Shown here piece by piece: positions 25,086 through 33,789 of a stretch of 52,976 nucleotides of DNA; position 1 is the stretch's first letter; each line of letters begins with the position of its first letter. Position numbers and translations under genes: made by a program. Below the pieces are notes generated by a model. It was not told the DNA's origin, made no database searches, and worked only from the letters and a program-made list of their open reading frames with translations. The DNA lies in assembly GCA_020628815.1 (NCBI GenBank), contig JAHDEN010000018.1:1-52976 (forward strand), in the 5' to 3' direction. Origin of the DNA: Chloroflexota bacterium. GTDB taxonomy: Bacteria > Chloroflexota > Anaerolineae > Promineifilales > Promineifilaceae.

Positions 25086-25919
25086 CTACCACGCCTTCCA
25101 GGGCTGGGATTCGCTCCACCGTTTTTTCAGTTCTAGCGCATCTTTTAATGTTTTCATCGATTGCCAGTAGCCGGTGTGCTTGTAAAGCATGAGCTGATTG
25201 TCTTGCGCCAGTTGGGGCAAAATATCATTTTCAAGATGCAGCCCATCTTTGCTGCTGCTCATGAGGTCTAAAACCGGCCGTTCAAAAATCATGAACCCGC
25301 CGTTTATCCAATAGGGGAGTTTCGGCTTTTCTTGAAAGCCGGTTACTCGGTTATCATCGGCCGAATCGATCACCCCGTATTGAAAATCAACTTGGATACC
25401 GGTAACCGTAGCTAATTTGCCGTGTGCCCGATGGAACGCCATTAGATCGCCTAAATCAATATCGCTAACCGCCTCGCCGTAAGCGACAAAAAAGCGATCA
25501 CAATCAGCCAAATAGGGGGCCAATTTGGCGATACGGGCCGCTTTTTCGGTGGTTAGTCCGGTATCAACCATCGTGATTTGCCATGGGTCATGGTCCGGCC
25601 GCTTGCCAAATTCTATGCGCGGTTGCCCCACATTTTCTTGATCGATCGGTTGACCCAAAGTCAACTTTACATCGCGCGACATCGTCTCGTACTCAAGAAA
25701 ATAGCGGCGAACCTGATCGCCTAAATGGCCTAACGCAAGTTGGAAATGGTTGTGTCCATAGGCTGAAAATATCCGCAGAACGTGCCACAACAGCGGCCGC
25801 CCACCGATAGCAATTAACTCTTTTTTTGTGAGCGTATCGCCCATCCGGGTTCCCTGCCCGCCGCATAAAATAACGACGGGGGTTGTGTTTGACTGGTTCG
25901 AATGATTCGGGTTGTTCAT
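25086..25919 (-). CDS. rfbF: Glucose-1-phosphate cytidylyltransferase-like nucleotidyltransferase
   Basis: A 277-residue sugar-nucleotide transferase. The signature VVILCGGQGTRMG is followed by a lysine-containing KKELIAIGGRPLLWH. The later segments FFVAYGEAVSDIDL, FQEKPKLPYWINGGFMIFE, and GYWQSMKTLKDAL match glucose-1-phosphate cytidylyltransferases, which make CDP-glucose from CTP and glucose-1-phosphate. CDP-glucose is the substrate of the dehydratase encoded at 28449, so the two probably act in one CDP-deoxysugar route, for example for O-antigen-like glycans. The ATG at 25919 is preferred over a GTG at 25949 because the extra residues are not part of the domain. It is separated from the SDR by 88 bases. 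Confidence 0.85.
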   Translation of the reverse strand: MNNPNHSNQSNTTPVVILCGGQGTRMGDTLTKKELIAIGGRPLLWHVLRIFSAYGHNHFQLALGHLGDQVRRYFLEYETMSRDVKLTLGQPIDQENVGQPRIEFGKRPDHDPWQITMVDTGLTTEKAARIAKLAPYLADCDRFFVAYGEAVSDIDLGDLMAFHRAHGKLATVTGIQVDFQYGVIDSADDNRVTGFQEKPKLPYWINGGFMIFERPVLDLMSSSKDGLHLENDILPQLAQDNQLMLYKHTGYWQSMKTLKDALELKKRWSESQPWKAW

Positions 25920-26159
25920 AGCTTGATATCTACCGGCCGATGATAGCACACGACAAATTTGAACGCATAAATGATTAAAATCAGATAATGGGTTTGGCGG
26001 CCGATGTGGCTGTTTTTATGTGCACACTCTTAAAGTCAGAAGACTATAACAAGTTTATGTTGTGGTTCGTCAAATTAGGAGCGGTTGATTAACATCAATA
26101 AATGCACACGGCCGACGATCTGGCTATGGTGCAAAAAATACATCTTGGTACCTTTGTAA

Positions 26160-27782
26160 ATGGCATTTAAACAACCTGTTCGATTATTAATCTTAGCCAT
26201 CGTCGTTGCCCTCGCTATTGCAATCAAGCCCCGCTTTGGCTATTCGGAGCCAGAATCTCCAACTGTTACTGACTCAATTAATCTCCATTCAATCGGTGCC
26301 GGTTTTCAAACACCGGTTGGGATAGCATCCACCGGTATGGCAAATGATGAACGTCTGTTTGTTATTGAGCGTACCGGCCGAATTTGGATTCTTGAGGATC
26401 AAAAAAAGCTGATCACACCGTTTTTAGATGTGAGCGAAAAGATATCGCTTGAAGGGGAGCGAGGTCTGCTTGGCATGGCTTTTGACCCAAATTTTGATGA
26501 GAACGGTTACTTTTATCTGAATTACACCACCAATGACCCCGCGACATATGGTGATACGGTCATCTCTCGATTTACCGTTCCAGACCTTAACAATAATGTA
26601 GCTAGGGGCAACTCTGAAGAAGTGATTTTAGAGGTGGAGCAAATTGCAGACAGCCATAATGGGGGACATTTAGCGTTTGATATTAAAGGTAACTTGATTA
26701 TCGGCTTGGGCGATGGTGGCGCATCTGGAGAGGAGACCCGTGTGGCCCAATCCCGCCGGAGCCTGTTGGGAAAAATGGTGCGCATTAATGTGAGTGGCGA
26801 AGGGTTAGCCCCAGATCAGGGGTGCGGCCGTGTTCGGAATTACTTAATTCCGGCCGATAATCCTTTCCCGCTGGGTGAAAACGATTGGTGCTCTGAAATC
26901 TTGTCTATCGGTTGGCGGAACCCATGGCGCTATAGCCTTGACCCTGCAAGCGGCCGGATGTGGGTGGGGGATGTAGGCGAGCAAAAGTTTGAAGAAATCA
27001 ATGTGATTCCCCGCACTACGAACGTGCTGCGCACCTATGGGTGGCCCTGCTTTGAAGGGATTGAGCCTTGGTTAGAAGACTGTGAAATTAGCAGTGAGGC
27101 GATTAACACCCAGCCGCTCGATCAATATGCTCGATTAGATTCAGAAGGAACATTTTTAGGTGTTTCGGTTACCGGTGGATATGTGTATCAGGGGGAAACG
27201 TTTTCAGAATTGTTAAACACCTATTTTTATGGAGATTTTATTTCTGGAAATATGTGGGCCATCGACACAAATGATGAGGAAGGGAATTCGTCACTCATTC
27301 ATGCCTCAGGGCGTAATATCTCTTCCTTCGGGCTGGATTCGGCCGGTGAGCTCTACATGGCCGATTATCGCTCGGGTGAGATTTTACGGGTGATGGGGAA
27401 CCACGCAGCCACTATTAACATGCTTGGCCCCGGGCTAACATTACCAGACCGATTTGGGGTTTGGCGGGTTGAAGTTAAAAATATCGGGGCGCAGCCGATT
27501 GAAGAAATTCGAATTTCTGGCGAGATTCCTGAGTCTGTTTTGTGGGTCGATGGCGGTGTATTCCGCGATCGCACTGTGATTTTGACATTTGCAGACATTC
27601 AGCCAAACGAGGCACAAGTAATCAGCTGGCGCGGCCTACTGCCCAAAGAACCGGCCGTTTTGCCAAATCCAACATATGAAATTGAGTATGAAAATTTAGA
27701 TTATGTTGAGGTGGATCAAGGAATTGCCAGCACGATTGTTGCCAATCAAAAATTTATAACTTATCTGCCTATTGTGAGATAA
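26160..27782 (+). CDS. Secreted PQQ-dependent-type sugar dehydrogenase (Gdh/sorbosone dehydrogenase family)
   Basis: A 540-residue exported protein. A signal peptide covers about 1-25. A six-bladed beta-propeller of the glucose/sorbosone dehydrogenase family spans about 35-415, with GFQTPVGIA, RLFVIERTGRIW, GERGLLGMAFDPNF, and the active-site stretch DSHNGGHLAFD. Further family signatures are GLGDGG, WRNPWRYS and VGDVGE. These enzymes oxidise aldoses in the periplasm, or at the cell surface, using pyrroloquinoline quinone; actual PQQ use is inferred. A beta-sandwich region (about 420-520) follows, resembling DUF11-like repeats. The tail is FITYLPIVR, the shared Tyr-Leu-Pro ending. The FmdE-like gene starts 21 bases after the stop codon. 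Confidence 0.85.
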   Translation: MAFKQPVRLLILAIVVALAIAIKPRFGYSEPESPTVTDSINLHSIGAGFQTPVGIASTGMANDERLFVIERTGRIWILEDQKKLITPFLDVSEKISLEGERGLLGMAFDPNFDENGYFYLNYTTNDPATYGDTVISRFTVPDLNNNVARGNSEEVILEVEQIADSHNGGHLAFDIKGNLIIGLGDGGASGEETRVAQSRRSLLGKMVRINVSGEGLAPDQGCGRVRNYLIPADNPFPLGENDWCSEILSIGWRNPWRYSLDPASGRMWVGDVGEQKFEEINVIPRTTNVLRTYGWPCFEGIEPWLEDCEISSEAINTQPLDQYARLDSEGTFLGVSVTGGYVYQGETFSELLNTYFYGDFISGNMWAIDTNDEEGNSSLIHASGRNISSFGLDSAGELYMADYRSGEILRVMGNHAATINMLGPGLTLPDRFGVWRVEVKNIGAQPIEEIRISGEIPESVLWVDGGVFRDRTVILTFADIQPNEAQVISWRGLLPKEPAVLPNPTYEIEYENLDYVEVDQGIASTIVANQKFITYLPIVR

Positions 27783-27803
27783 TCAGAGCAAGTTGAAAAC
27801 GCT

Positions 27804-28442
27804 ATGAGTCAATTTGAACACATCAACATCGCTCCGCACGAGGTGCCGCTGCAAGACGAGCTAAAGGATTTGCTCGAAAAGTCGGCCGAAATGCACCATC
27901 ATCTGTGCCCGCGCCAAGTGTTGGGTGTGCGGGTTGGTTTATTGGGCATGCAGCTATTGGGGTTTAAACAACCGATCCGACAAAAGAGATTATTGGTCAT
28001 TGTTGAAACAGACGGCTGTTTTGTGAGCGGTGTGCAGGCAGCAACCGGTTGCAGTGTGAACCGACGCACGCTGCGCATTAACGATATCGGCCGAATCGGG
28101 GTAACGTTTGTAGATGTGAAGACGGAGGAAGCTGTGCGTATCGCCCCTCAGAATGATGTGCGTCAGAAGGTGTCTGACCGGATGGAAAATGCAGAGTCTC
28201 GTCGGGCTAGATACATGGCGATGCTACAAAATTATCAGCTGATGCCTATGGATGATCTGTTAAAAGTTGAGCGGATACAGCTGTCACAGCCGGTGCGAGA
28301 CATTGTTAGTCGGCCGTTTTTGCGTGTCGATTGCAGCGTGTGTGGCGAAGAAGTGATTAATGAACGGGAGCGTATGATCGACGATAAACCGGTTTGTCAG
28401 CAATGTGCAGGCCAAGGGTATTACAGCGTAAAACCTGCCTAA
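27804..28442 (+). CDS. FmdE-like protein with C-terminal zinc ribbon
   Basis: A 212-residue cytoplasmic protein. The N-terminal domain matches the FmdE family (formylmethanofuran dehydrogenase subunit E) in MHHHLCPRQVLGVRVGLLG, ETDGCFVSGVQAATGCSV and TFVDVKTEEAVRI. The C-terminus has two Cys pairs (CSVC at about 185 and CQQC at about 204), a zinc ribbon of the sort seen in longer FmdE proteins. There are no other methanofuran enzymes in the window, so a role in methanogenesis is not implied. FmdE-like proteins in non-methanogens are suspected to serve molybdenum or tungsten enzymes. It is likely co-transcribed with the sugar dehydrogenase, and it ends 6 bases before the convergent CDP-glucose dehydratase gene. 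Confidence 0.8.
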   Translation: MSQFEHINIAPHEVPLQDELKDLLEKSAEMHHHLCPRQVLGVRVGLLGMQLLGFKQPIRQKRLLVIVETDGCFVSGVQAATGCSVNRRTLRINDIGRIGVTFVDVKTEEAVRIAPQNDVRQKVSDRMENAESRRARYMAMLQNYQLMPMDDLLKVERIQLSQPVRDIVSRPFLRVDCSVCGEEVINERERMIDDKPVCQQCAGQGYYSVKPA

Positions 28443-28448
28443 CCCGTT

Positions 28449-29546
28449 TTAATTACCCCCGTTTACCCAGTCGGTGTACCGTTGAATTTGAGCCTGCATG
28501 AGCTCGCCTAAATCCTCTTCTTTATTCCAAGCCTTATACCATTCGGTAATATCACTTAGCGTTTGCTCCCAGTCGTACCCCGGCCGCCATTCAAGCTTAC
28601 GCGCCGCCTTCTCCCAGCTCAGGCGCAAGTAGCTTGTCTCTAATTTATCCGCATCTGGGTTTTCGCACAGCCATTCTCCGCTACCCCATAGCTCAATTAA
28701 TTTTTCAGCGATTTGGCTCGTCGTGATCCCGTTCATTTCAGGAGGGCCAAAATTCCACGCACCGGACCACTGGTGCGGATCACCCGCCATCATCTTAGCG
28801 CCCAGCAGCAAATAGCCGCCTAAAGGGACCAGCACATGCTGCCACGGCCGAATATAGTTTGGATTACGGACCACAATCGGCCCTTCGTCGATCAGCGCTT
28901 TCATGCAGTCTGGTACAAGCCTGAAATCTGCAAAATCCCCACCCCCGATCACATTGCCCGCCCGTACCGACGAGATAATTAAATGATGGCGATCACCATA
29001 CCATTCCGGCCGGAAGAAGCTTTGCACGTACGAACTAATTGCCAGCTCGGCCATCGCTTTGCTGGCGCTGTAGGGATCTTTACCCCCCAAGCGATCATCT
29101 TCGCGATAGCCGTACAGCCACTCTTTATTTTCGTAAACTTTGTCGGTGGTAATGCAGACAACCGCCTTAACCGCATCGCAGTGGCGTGCCGCTTCGAGCA
29201 CGTTAATTGTCCCTTGGGCATTGGTGCCAAAGGTTTCGCGCGGGTTTTGAAACGAGGTTAAAACCAACGGTTGAGCAGCCATGTGGAAAATAATCTCCGG
29301 CCGTTCAGCCTTGATCAACTTGTTAAGCGCTTCAAAGTCATTAATGTCCCCTCTAACATCGTTGATCTGCTCAGACAAATTGCAAAGATCATAGTTCGAT
29401 GGGGATGTGGGGAGTTGGGGCAGGCTAAAGCCAACCACGTCGGCCCCCAGCATCAGGCACCAGCCGGTAAGCCAAGATCCTTTAAATCCTGTATGACCGG
29501 TGATGAGTACTTTTTTATCTTTGTAGCAGCTTAATTCTTGGAGCAT
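28449..29546 (-). CDS. rfbG: CDP-glucose 4,6-dehydratase
   Basis: A 365-residue extended SDR that closely matches CDP-glucose 4,6-dehydratase, from memory. Signatures are VLITGHTGFKGSWL (17-23 is the glycine-rich loop), HMAAQPLVLTSFQNPRETF, ITTDKVYENKEWLYGYRE, and the catalytic DPYSASKAMAEL. The protein also has SSVRAGNVIGGGD and RPWQHVLVPLGGYL. It converts CDP-glucose to CDP-4-keto-6-deoxyglucose, the branch point for dideoxysugars of cell-surface glycans. The cytidylyltransferase for its substrate is encoded 2.5 kb away on the same strand at 25086, and an SDR lies at 24086. The sugar dehydrogenase and FmdE-like genes on the opposite strand split what is usually a tight cluster. Confidence 0.92.
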   Translation of the reverse strand: MLQELSCYKDKKVLITGHTGFKGSWLTGWCLMLGADVVGFSLPQLPTSPSNYDLCNLSEQINDVRGDINDFEALNKLIKAERPEIIFHMAAQPLVLTSFQNPRETFGTNAQGTINVLEAARHCDAVKAVVCITTDKVYENKEWLYGYREDDRLGGKDPYSASKAMAELAISSYVQSFFRPEWYGDRHHLIISSVRAGNVIGGGDFADFRLVPDCMKALIDEGPIVVRNPNYIRPWQHVLVPLGGYLLLGAKMMAGDPHQWSGAWNFGPPEMNGITTSQIAEKLIELWGSGEWLCENPDADKLETSYLRLSWEKAARKLEWRPGYDWEQTLSDITEWYKAWNKEEDLGELMQAQIQRYTDWVNGGN

Positions 29547-29663
29547 AGTTCAACCATAGATCGAAAGTTAGGTGTTGAATGAATGTGTCGAAGGCGAAGG
29601 GGGCAGAATCAAAAAATGAACCTGATCCCTTCGCCTGCGACTGGCTGTTATTGCCGCGTCAGT

Positions 29664-31058
29664 TTAAAGCCCTTTTTCGGCGTAATACGCGTCGACCATT
29701 TTCTCAAATTCAGCGACTTCGGTGTAGTCAGGCATCGCTAGCAGCTCTTCAACCTCGGCCGGTGTGCGATGGGTTGCTGGCCAGTCGGCCGCTGGCACAG
29801 ATGCCACACGCATTGCAACCAACGAGGCTAGATAAGCGGCATCCTGCAATTCACGCAGTGAAACTTTGTCGAGGGTGTCGTACCGTGTGTGGCCATAACC
29901 ACGGCCACCGGTGCTTTTAGGCACGCTTTCCAAACCGCCGGTGGGGACCCCTTTTAGCAAAAATGGATAGTGGTCCGAATGAGCGTGAACCGATTGATTG
30001 GTTTTGAAATCAAAGGCGATCTCTTTTTGCCAATCTTTAACCAGCGCTTCAATGTCGGGCCATTCATTTAGGTTGACCCCTTTATTTTTAACCGATCCAG
30101 CCCCATCCATATTAAAGTAGAATCGATAGTTAGACATGTTGTCGGAGTGGCGATTGGCATATTCATACGAGCCGATCAGGCCGATTTCCTCGACTCCCCA
30201 TAGCGCAAAACGGAGGGTGCAGGGCAATTTGCCCGCATGCGCCGCAATGAGCCGGGCTGTTTCCATGACAGAAACTGCGCCCGAGGCTGGGTCTTGCGCC
30301 CCTTGTGAAATGTCGTGGCCGTCGTAATGGCTGCCCAGCATCACGATTTGATCGCTTAAACCGTTGCCCACGAGATCGCCGGTTATATTCCAAGATGTCA
30401 TCGGCCGGTTTTCGTCTGTGGTCTCAACTTTGATCACTACTTTGCCATGTCGCTTCAGCAGCCGCTGCAAAAACGACCCATCTTCATAAGAAACTGAAAT
30501 GCCGGGGATAATGCCCCCTTTCCCATTGTGACCAATGCCGCCTGTCGCGGGTCCATATGCTGGATAATGATTCTTAAAGATGAACGCTTGGGCTCCATTT
30601 AACATCGACCGGCCGTACTTTTCGTTCCGGTGAACCCACCGTTTTGAACCGGCCGGATACGTTTGGCTGTCAGCCAGAATCACCTTACCTTTCATGTCGG
30701 CCGCATGTTCACTAAATGTGTCGGGGGCGCCGTCCCCAGCGTCATAAAGCTCGGCCGTAAAGTTTGCCGGAGGAGAATGGGGCAGGCTGATGCAGGGGAT
30801 AATTTTTTGGATCGGCTCGACAACTTCTAGCTTTGCTGTGCCGCGAATCCAGCCTGTGTATTCAAACGATTCAAGCTTCACGTTTGTACAGCCGTATTCT
30901 TCCAATTTAGCCTTCATAAAGTCAGCTGCTTGTTTTTCACCCGGCGTACCGCCAAAACGAGAGCCAAACTCATCGCAAAGAACGGTTAGGTTGTCCATAG
31001 CCTCGGTAGATGTGTAGCAATCTCCCGCAATTTTTTTGTCGATAGTGTTAAATGACAT
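29664..31058 (-). CDS. Cytoplasmic M28-family metallopeptidase with PA-like insertion
   Basis: A 464-residue peptidase without a signal peptide. A protease-associated-like insert lies at about 105-215, before the catalytic core. The zinc-binding positions of M28 appear complete: SHYDGHD (His), DPASGAVS (bridging Asp), GVEEIGL (Glu-Glu), FNMDG (Asp) and GHTRYDTLD (His). The lack of an export signal suggests an intracellular aminopeptidase or carboxypeptidase-like enzyme that acts on peptides. A strong ribosome-binding site, GGAGGA, precedes the ATG. It is divergent from the secreted repeat protein gene to its right, and its 117-base left-hand gap to the dehydratase holds no feature I can name. 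Confidence 0.87.
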   Translation of the reverse strand: MSFNTIDKKIAGDCYTSTEAMDNLTVLCDEFGSRFGGTPGEKQAADFMKAKLEEYGCTNVKLESFEYTGWIRGTAKLEVVEPIQKIIPCISLPHSPPANFTAELYDAGDGAPDTFSEHAADMKGKVILADSQTYPAGSKRWVHRNEKYGRSMLNGAQAFIFKNHYPAYGPATGGIGHNGKGGIIPGISVSYEDGSFLQRLLKRHGKVVIKVETTDENRPMTSWNITGDLVGNGLSDQIVMLGSHYDGHDISQGAQDPASGAVSVMETARLIAAHAGKLPCTLRFALWGVEEIGLIGSYEYANRHSDNMSNYRFYFNMDGAGSVKNKGVNLNEWPDIEALVKDWQKEIAFDFKTNQSVHAHSDHYPFLLKGVPTGGLESVPKSTGGRGYGHTRYDTLDKVSLRELQDAAYLASLVAMRVASVPAADWPATHRTPAEVEELLAMPDYTEVAEFEKMVDAYYAEKGL

Positions 31059-31193
31059 ATTTCCTCCGGTGTGACCATTTATCTATTTGCCAAGTTTACA
31101 GCCTGTTCCGATTTAAACAACACTATAGGTGAGCGACCAACGACTCGGCACAAGCTGCCTTTCGGGGGAAATCGCTTTGGGATTAATGAGCAG

Positions 31194-33719
31194 ATGAAAA
31201 GTAGTATCGACCAATCAACTGAAAACAAGACAAAAAGAATGATCAAATTGGGAATTTCACTTTTAAGTGGGATGCTGCTTTTGATCACATTGGGGGCGTT
31301 CAAACAATTTCCGGCCGTTGCCCATGCGAAACCTAACACCGAGACCAACCAGATCGTTGGGCAGATTATCGGATCAAACGGCGCACCAATTTCAGGTGCG
31401 CTAGTTCGGGCACAGGAAAGGCAGAGTGGCAATTACGAATCTGCTTTGTCTGACAGCAATGGGGCTTATACCCTGACTTTAGATGCCGGTTTGTGGGTTA
31501 TCAGCTCGCATCACTCAACCAGCACGGTGCCCAACGACTGGTTCTGGAACATGGAACCGATCATTGTTGATTTTTTTGATGATGGGGTTGGGGAAGAGAA
31601 ACAGGTTGATTTTGAATTCCCGCTGTCTCAAACTGTGGTTCGTGGCTTTGCAAAAATGCCGGATGGGTCAGCGCCTCCGTTCGATGTGATCGTTTCGCTC
31701 AAAACGGCTGATGGGTACGGTATTAGCCGGCCGGCCCGAGACTCTGATGGCTTCTTTTGGCGCATTGCCCGTAGCGGCTCTTTCACTTTGCAGCTGCTTC
31801 CCCAAGATCCTAATTACGTTGGGCCACCCGCGCAGCAGTTTGATCTGGCTCCGGGTGATCTTATCGATATGGGTGAGCTCAACCTTATCTCAAAAAGCGG
31901 CACGGTGTTGGTGTCCGCAACTGACCCCAACAACGATTTTATCGTCGGTGTCCAACTACTCGCATATTCGGCCGATGGGGCTACAGCGATGGTTACAACC
32001 GGATCAACCGGCACTGTAAACCTGCCCCTTCCTCCGGGTGATTGGACCCTACACCCGCAAATCCCAGCGGCCCTGCCGTTTCTGTACGATGGGGATCCAT
32101 TCCAAGCTATGCTACAGGCCAACCAATCCGTAACCGTCCCTGCATTTGCGCTTCAATCTGCACCAAATTTGATAACCGGCACGGTGCAAGACAGTTCTAA
32201 CGGCCAAATTTTGCTCGATGGCTGGCTCACGGTTGGAGATGAATTGGGCAATTACATCCGCTCGGCCGAGGTCCAGACTGGCGCTTATGCCCTCTATTTG
32301 CCTGATGGCGATTATCGATTTTTTCTCACCGTCTCACCCGGTAGCAGCCATTTTGCGGCCGGTCCACTCGATGTAACTGTCAGCGGGCAAGATCAAACGG
32401 TTACCCTGCCTGTGCTGTCAGCCAGCACACCAATTACCGGATCGCTGTGGGACCCGCGTGAGGAAGAAGTTGTGACCGACACATTGGGGCTGATTACGGC
32501 CGCTAGCGGTGAAATGTTTCAGCAGACTGTTGTAGTTAGTCAAACGGGCGGCATTCAGTTTCGGTTACCCCAAGGGGATTGGGCGGTTGGATACGACTTG
32601 GGCAACGGTTCAACCCATCTTCCTCTCGATCGATCCTTTGAGATCAAGGTTGAGGATGCCGCTTCGCATGAGGTTGAGTTGCCTGTCGCCAAAGTTGATG
32701 CTGCGATCACCGGCCGAGTAATGGCCCCTAACGGGGATATGGTTGAAAATGCATGGGTCTACGCACGGGGGGAATCGGCCGAACTAAAACAGGTTTTTGT
32801 ACAGGCCCAAACGGATGAGGATGGCCGTTACTATCTTCAAATCCCACACGGCCGGTACACGCTGTGGTCAGACCTTGGTCTAACTAATCCAGATGGATGG
32901 GTGAGCCCGGCCGATCAGCTATTGACGATCGGTGTGAAAGGGATTCGGCCCGGAGTTAACTTTAAATTTCAAAACTCAGATGTGGCTTTAAGCGGGCAGC
33001 TTTTGATGCCCGATGGCTCCGCCTTCCAGCAATCGGCAAAGCTTTGGGCCGTGAGCGGGGCGGGTGAATATGTAGATGGAACTGTGTCATCTAATGGGGC
33101 TTACGCGTTGCCTCTGCTGGCCAATCATGGTTGGCACATTTATGCGGCCGCAGAGAAAGATGGTTCTATTTTTAGATTAGATGAAGAAGTTTCTTTAACC
33201 TCTTATCAGACACAAGATCTCCGATTTACGGCCGAGACGGCGTTTCCAGCTGTCCAGCAATTCATTTTTGATGCGGATAAATTGGCAAAGCTAGAAATCA
33301 ACGATGACATGAGTATCTTGATTCCTGCCAATACCTTTCCCATGTCTGGGCCGGTTATGCTTTTGGCAAAACCTATCCCACCATTAGCCGACCGCATTTT
33401 TAACCGTCAAATCGGGACCGGCTATGCCTTGTCAGCGTTTGATCAATTTGGGAATCCATTTACGGCCAGCTACTATCAAAATTTGCTTGTTACCCTTTAT
33501 TACGATCCAGACGAGCTAAACAGTAAAGAGCTGCTTGAAGACAATCTGCGGCCGGCAGTTTTTGAGTTGCAAAACAGCAGCTGGCAGCAGCCAAATCATT
33601 TTGTGATCGACAAAAATCGAGCTTCAGTTACCCTTGAATCGAACTTTTTAGCCACATACACACTGTTTGCTGGTGAGCCGCAACAGGACAGCATTTATCT
33701 GCCTTTGATCCGCCGGTAG
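31194..33719 (+). CDS. Secreted protein with carboxypeptidase-regulatory-like repeats
   Basis: An exported protein of about 841 residues. A signal peptide (LGISLLSGMLLLITLG) begins about 16 residues in. Then follow several beta-sandwich repeats of the CarboxypepD_reg/Cna-B-like type, such as QIIGSNGAPISGALVRA with SDSNGAYTL, GFAKMPDGSAPPF, and GRVMAPNGDMVENAWVYA with DEDGRYYL. No catalytic domain is seen, so it is likely a surface or matrix protein, possibly a stalk or adhesin. It ends in DSIYLPLIRR, the shared Tyr-Leu-Pro tail. The start is uncertain: 31194 is chosen because the upstream in-frame extension to 31071 looks non-coding and overlaps the promoter region; 31239 is another option. 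Confidence 0.75.
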   Translation: MKSSIDQSTENKTKRMIKLGISLLSGMLLLITLGAFKQFPAVAHAKPNTETNQIVGQIIGSNGAPISGALVRAQERQSGNYESALSDSNGAYTLTLDAGLWVISSHHSTSTVPNDWFWNMEPIIVDFFDDGVGEEKQVDFEFPLSQTVVRGFAKMPDGSAPPFDVIVSLKTADGYGISRPARDSDGFFWRIARSGSFTLQLLPQDPNYVGPPAQQFDLAPGDLIDMGELNLISKSGTVLVSATDPNNDFIVGVQLLAYSADGATAMVTTGSTGTVNLPLPPGDWTLHPQIPAALPFLYDGDPFQAMLQANQSVTVPAFALQSAPNLITGTVQDSSNGQILLDGWLTVGDELGNYIRSAEVQTGAYALYLPDGDYRFFLTVSPGSSHFAAGPLDVTVSGQDQTVTLPVLSASTPITGSLWDPREEEVVTDTLGLITAASGEMFQQTVVVSQTGGIQFRLPQGDWAVGYDLGNGSTHLPLDRSFEIKVEDAASHEVELPVAKVDAAITGRVMAPNGDMVENAWVYARGESAELKQVFVQAQTDEDGRYYLQIPHGRYTLWSDLGLTNPDGWVSPADQLLTIGVKGIRPGVNFKFQNSDVALSGQLLMPDGSAFQQSAKLWAVSGAGEYVDGTVSSNGAYALPLLANHGWHIYAAAEKDGSIFRLDEEVSLTSYQTQDLRFTAETAFPAVQQFIFDADKLAKLEINDDMSILIPANTFPMSGPVMLLAKPIPPLADRIFNRQIGTGYALSAFDQFGNPFTASYYQNLLVTLYYDPDELNSKELLEDNLRPAVFELQNSSWQQPNHFVIDKNRASVTLESNFLATYTLFAGEPQQDSIYLPLIRR

Positions 33720-33773
33720 CCATTTGAAACTTAACCCATTCGTAAAGAAGATGCGATTTTGAGCCAATCTAGC

Positions 33774-33779
33774 TAAAAT
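33774..33779 (+). promoter_or_regulatory. -10-like TAAAAT, 10 bases before an ATG
   Basis: TAAAAT is followed by 10 bases and the ATG at 33790. The alternative ATG at 33778 would overlap the box. The same 10-base spacing is seen before 39784 and 46907. Confidence 0.4.
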
Positions 33780-33789
33780 GTTGGGAACT

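Noticed and set aside
29579-29920. Rightward 113-codon frame over the end of the M28 peptidase gene
   Set aside because: Almost entirely antisense to the C-terminal coding part of a clear peptidase; its composition is Arg/Pro/His-rich and it has no recognisable domain.
31071-31193. N-terminal extension of the repeat protein from 31071
   Set aside because: It places about 57 residues of non-signal sequence ahead of the signal peptide and starts within the ribosome-binding/promoter region of the divergent peptidase gene.
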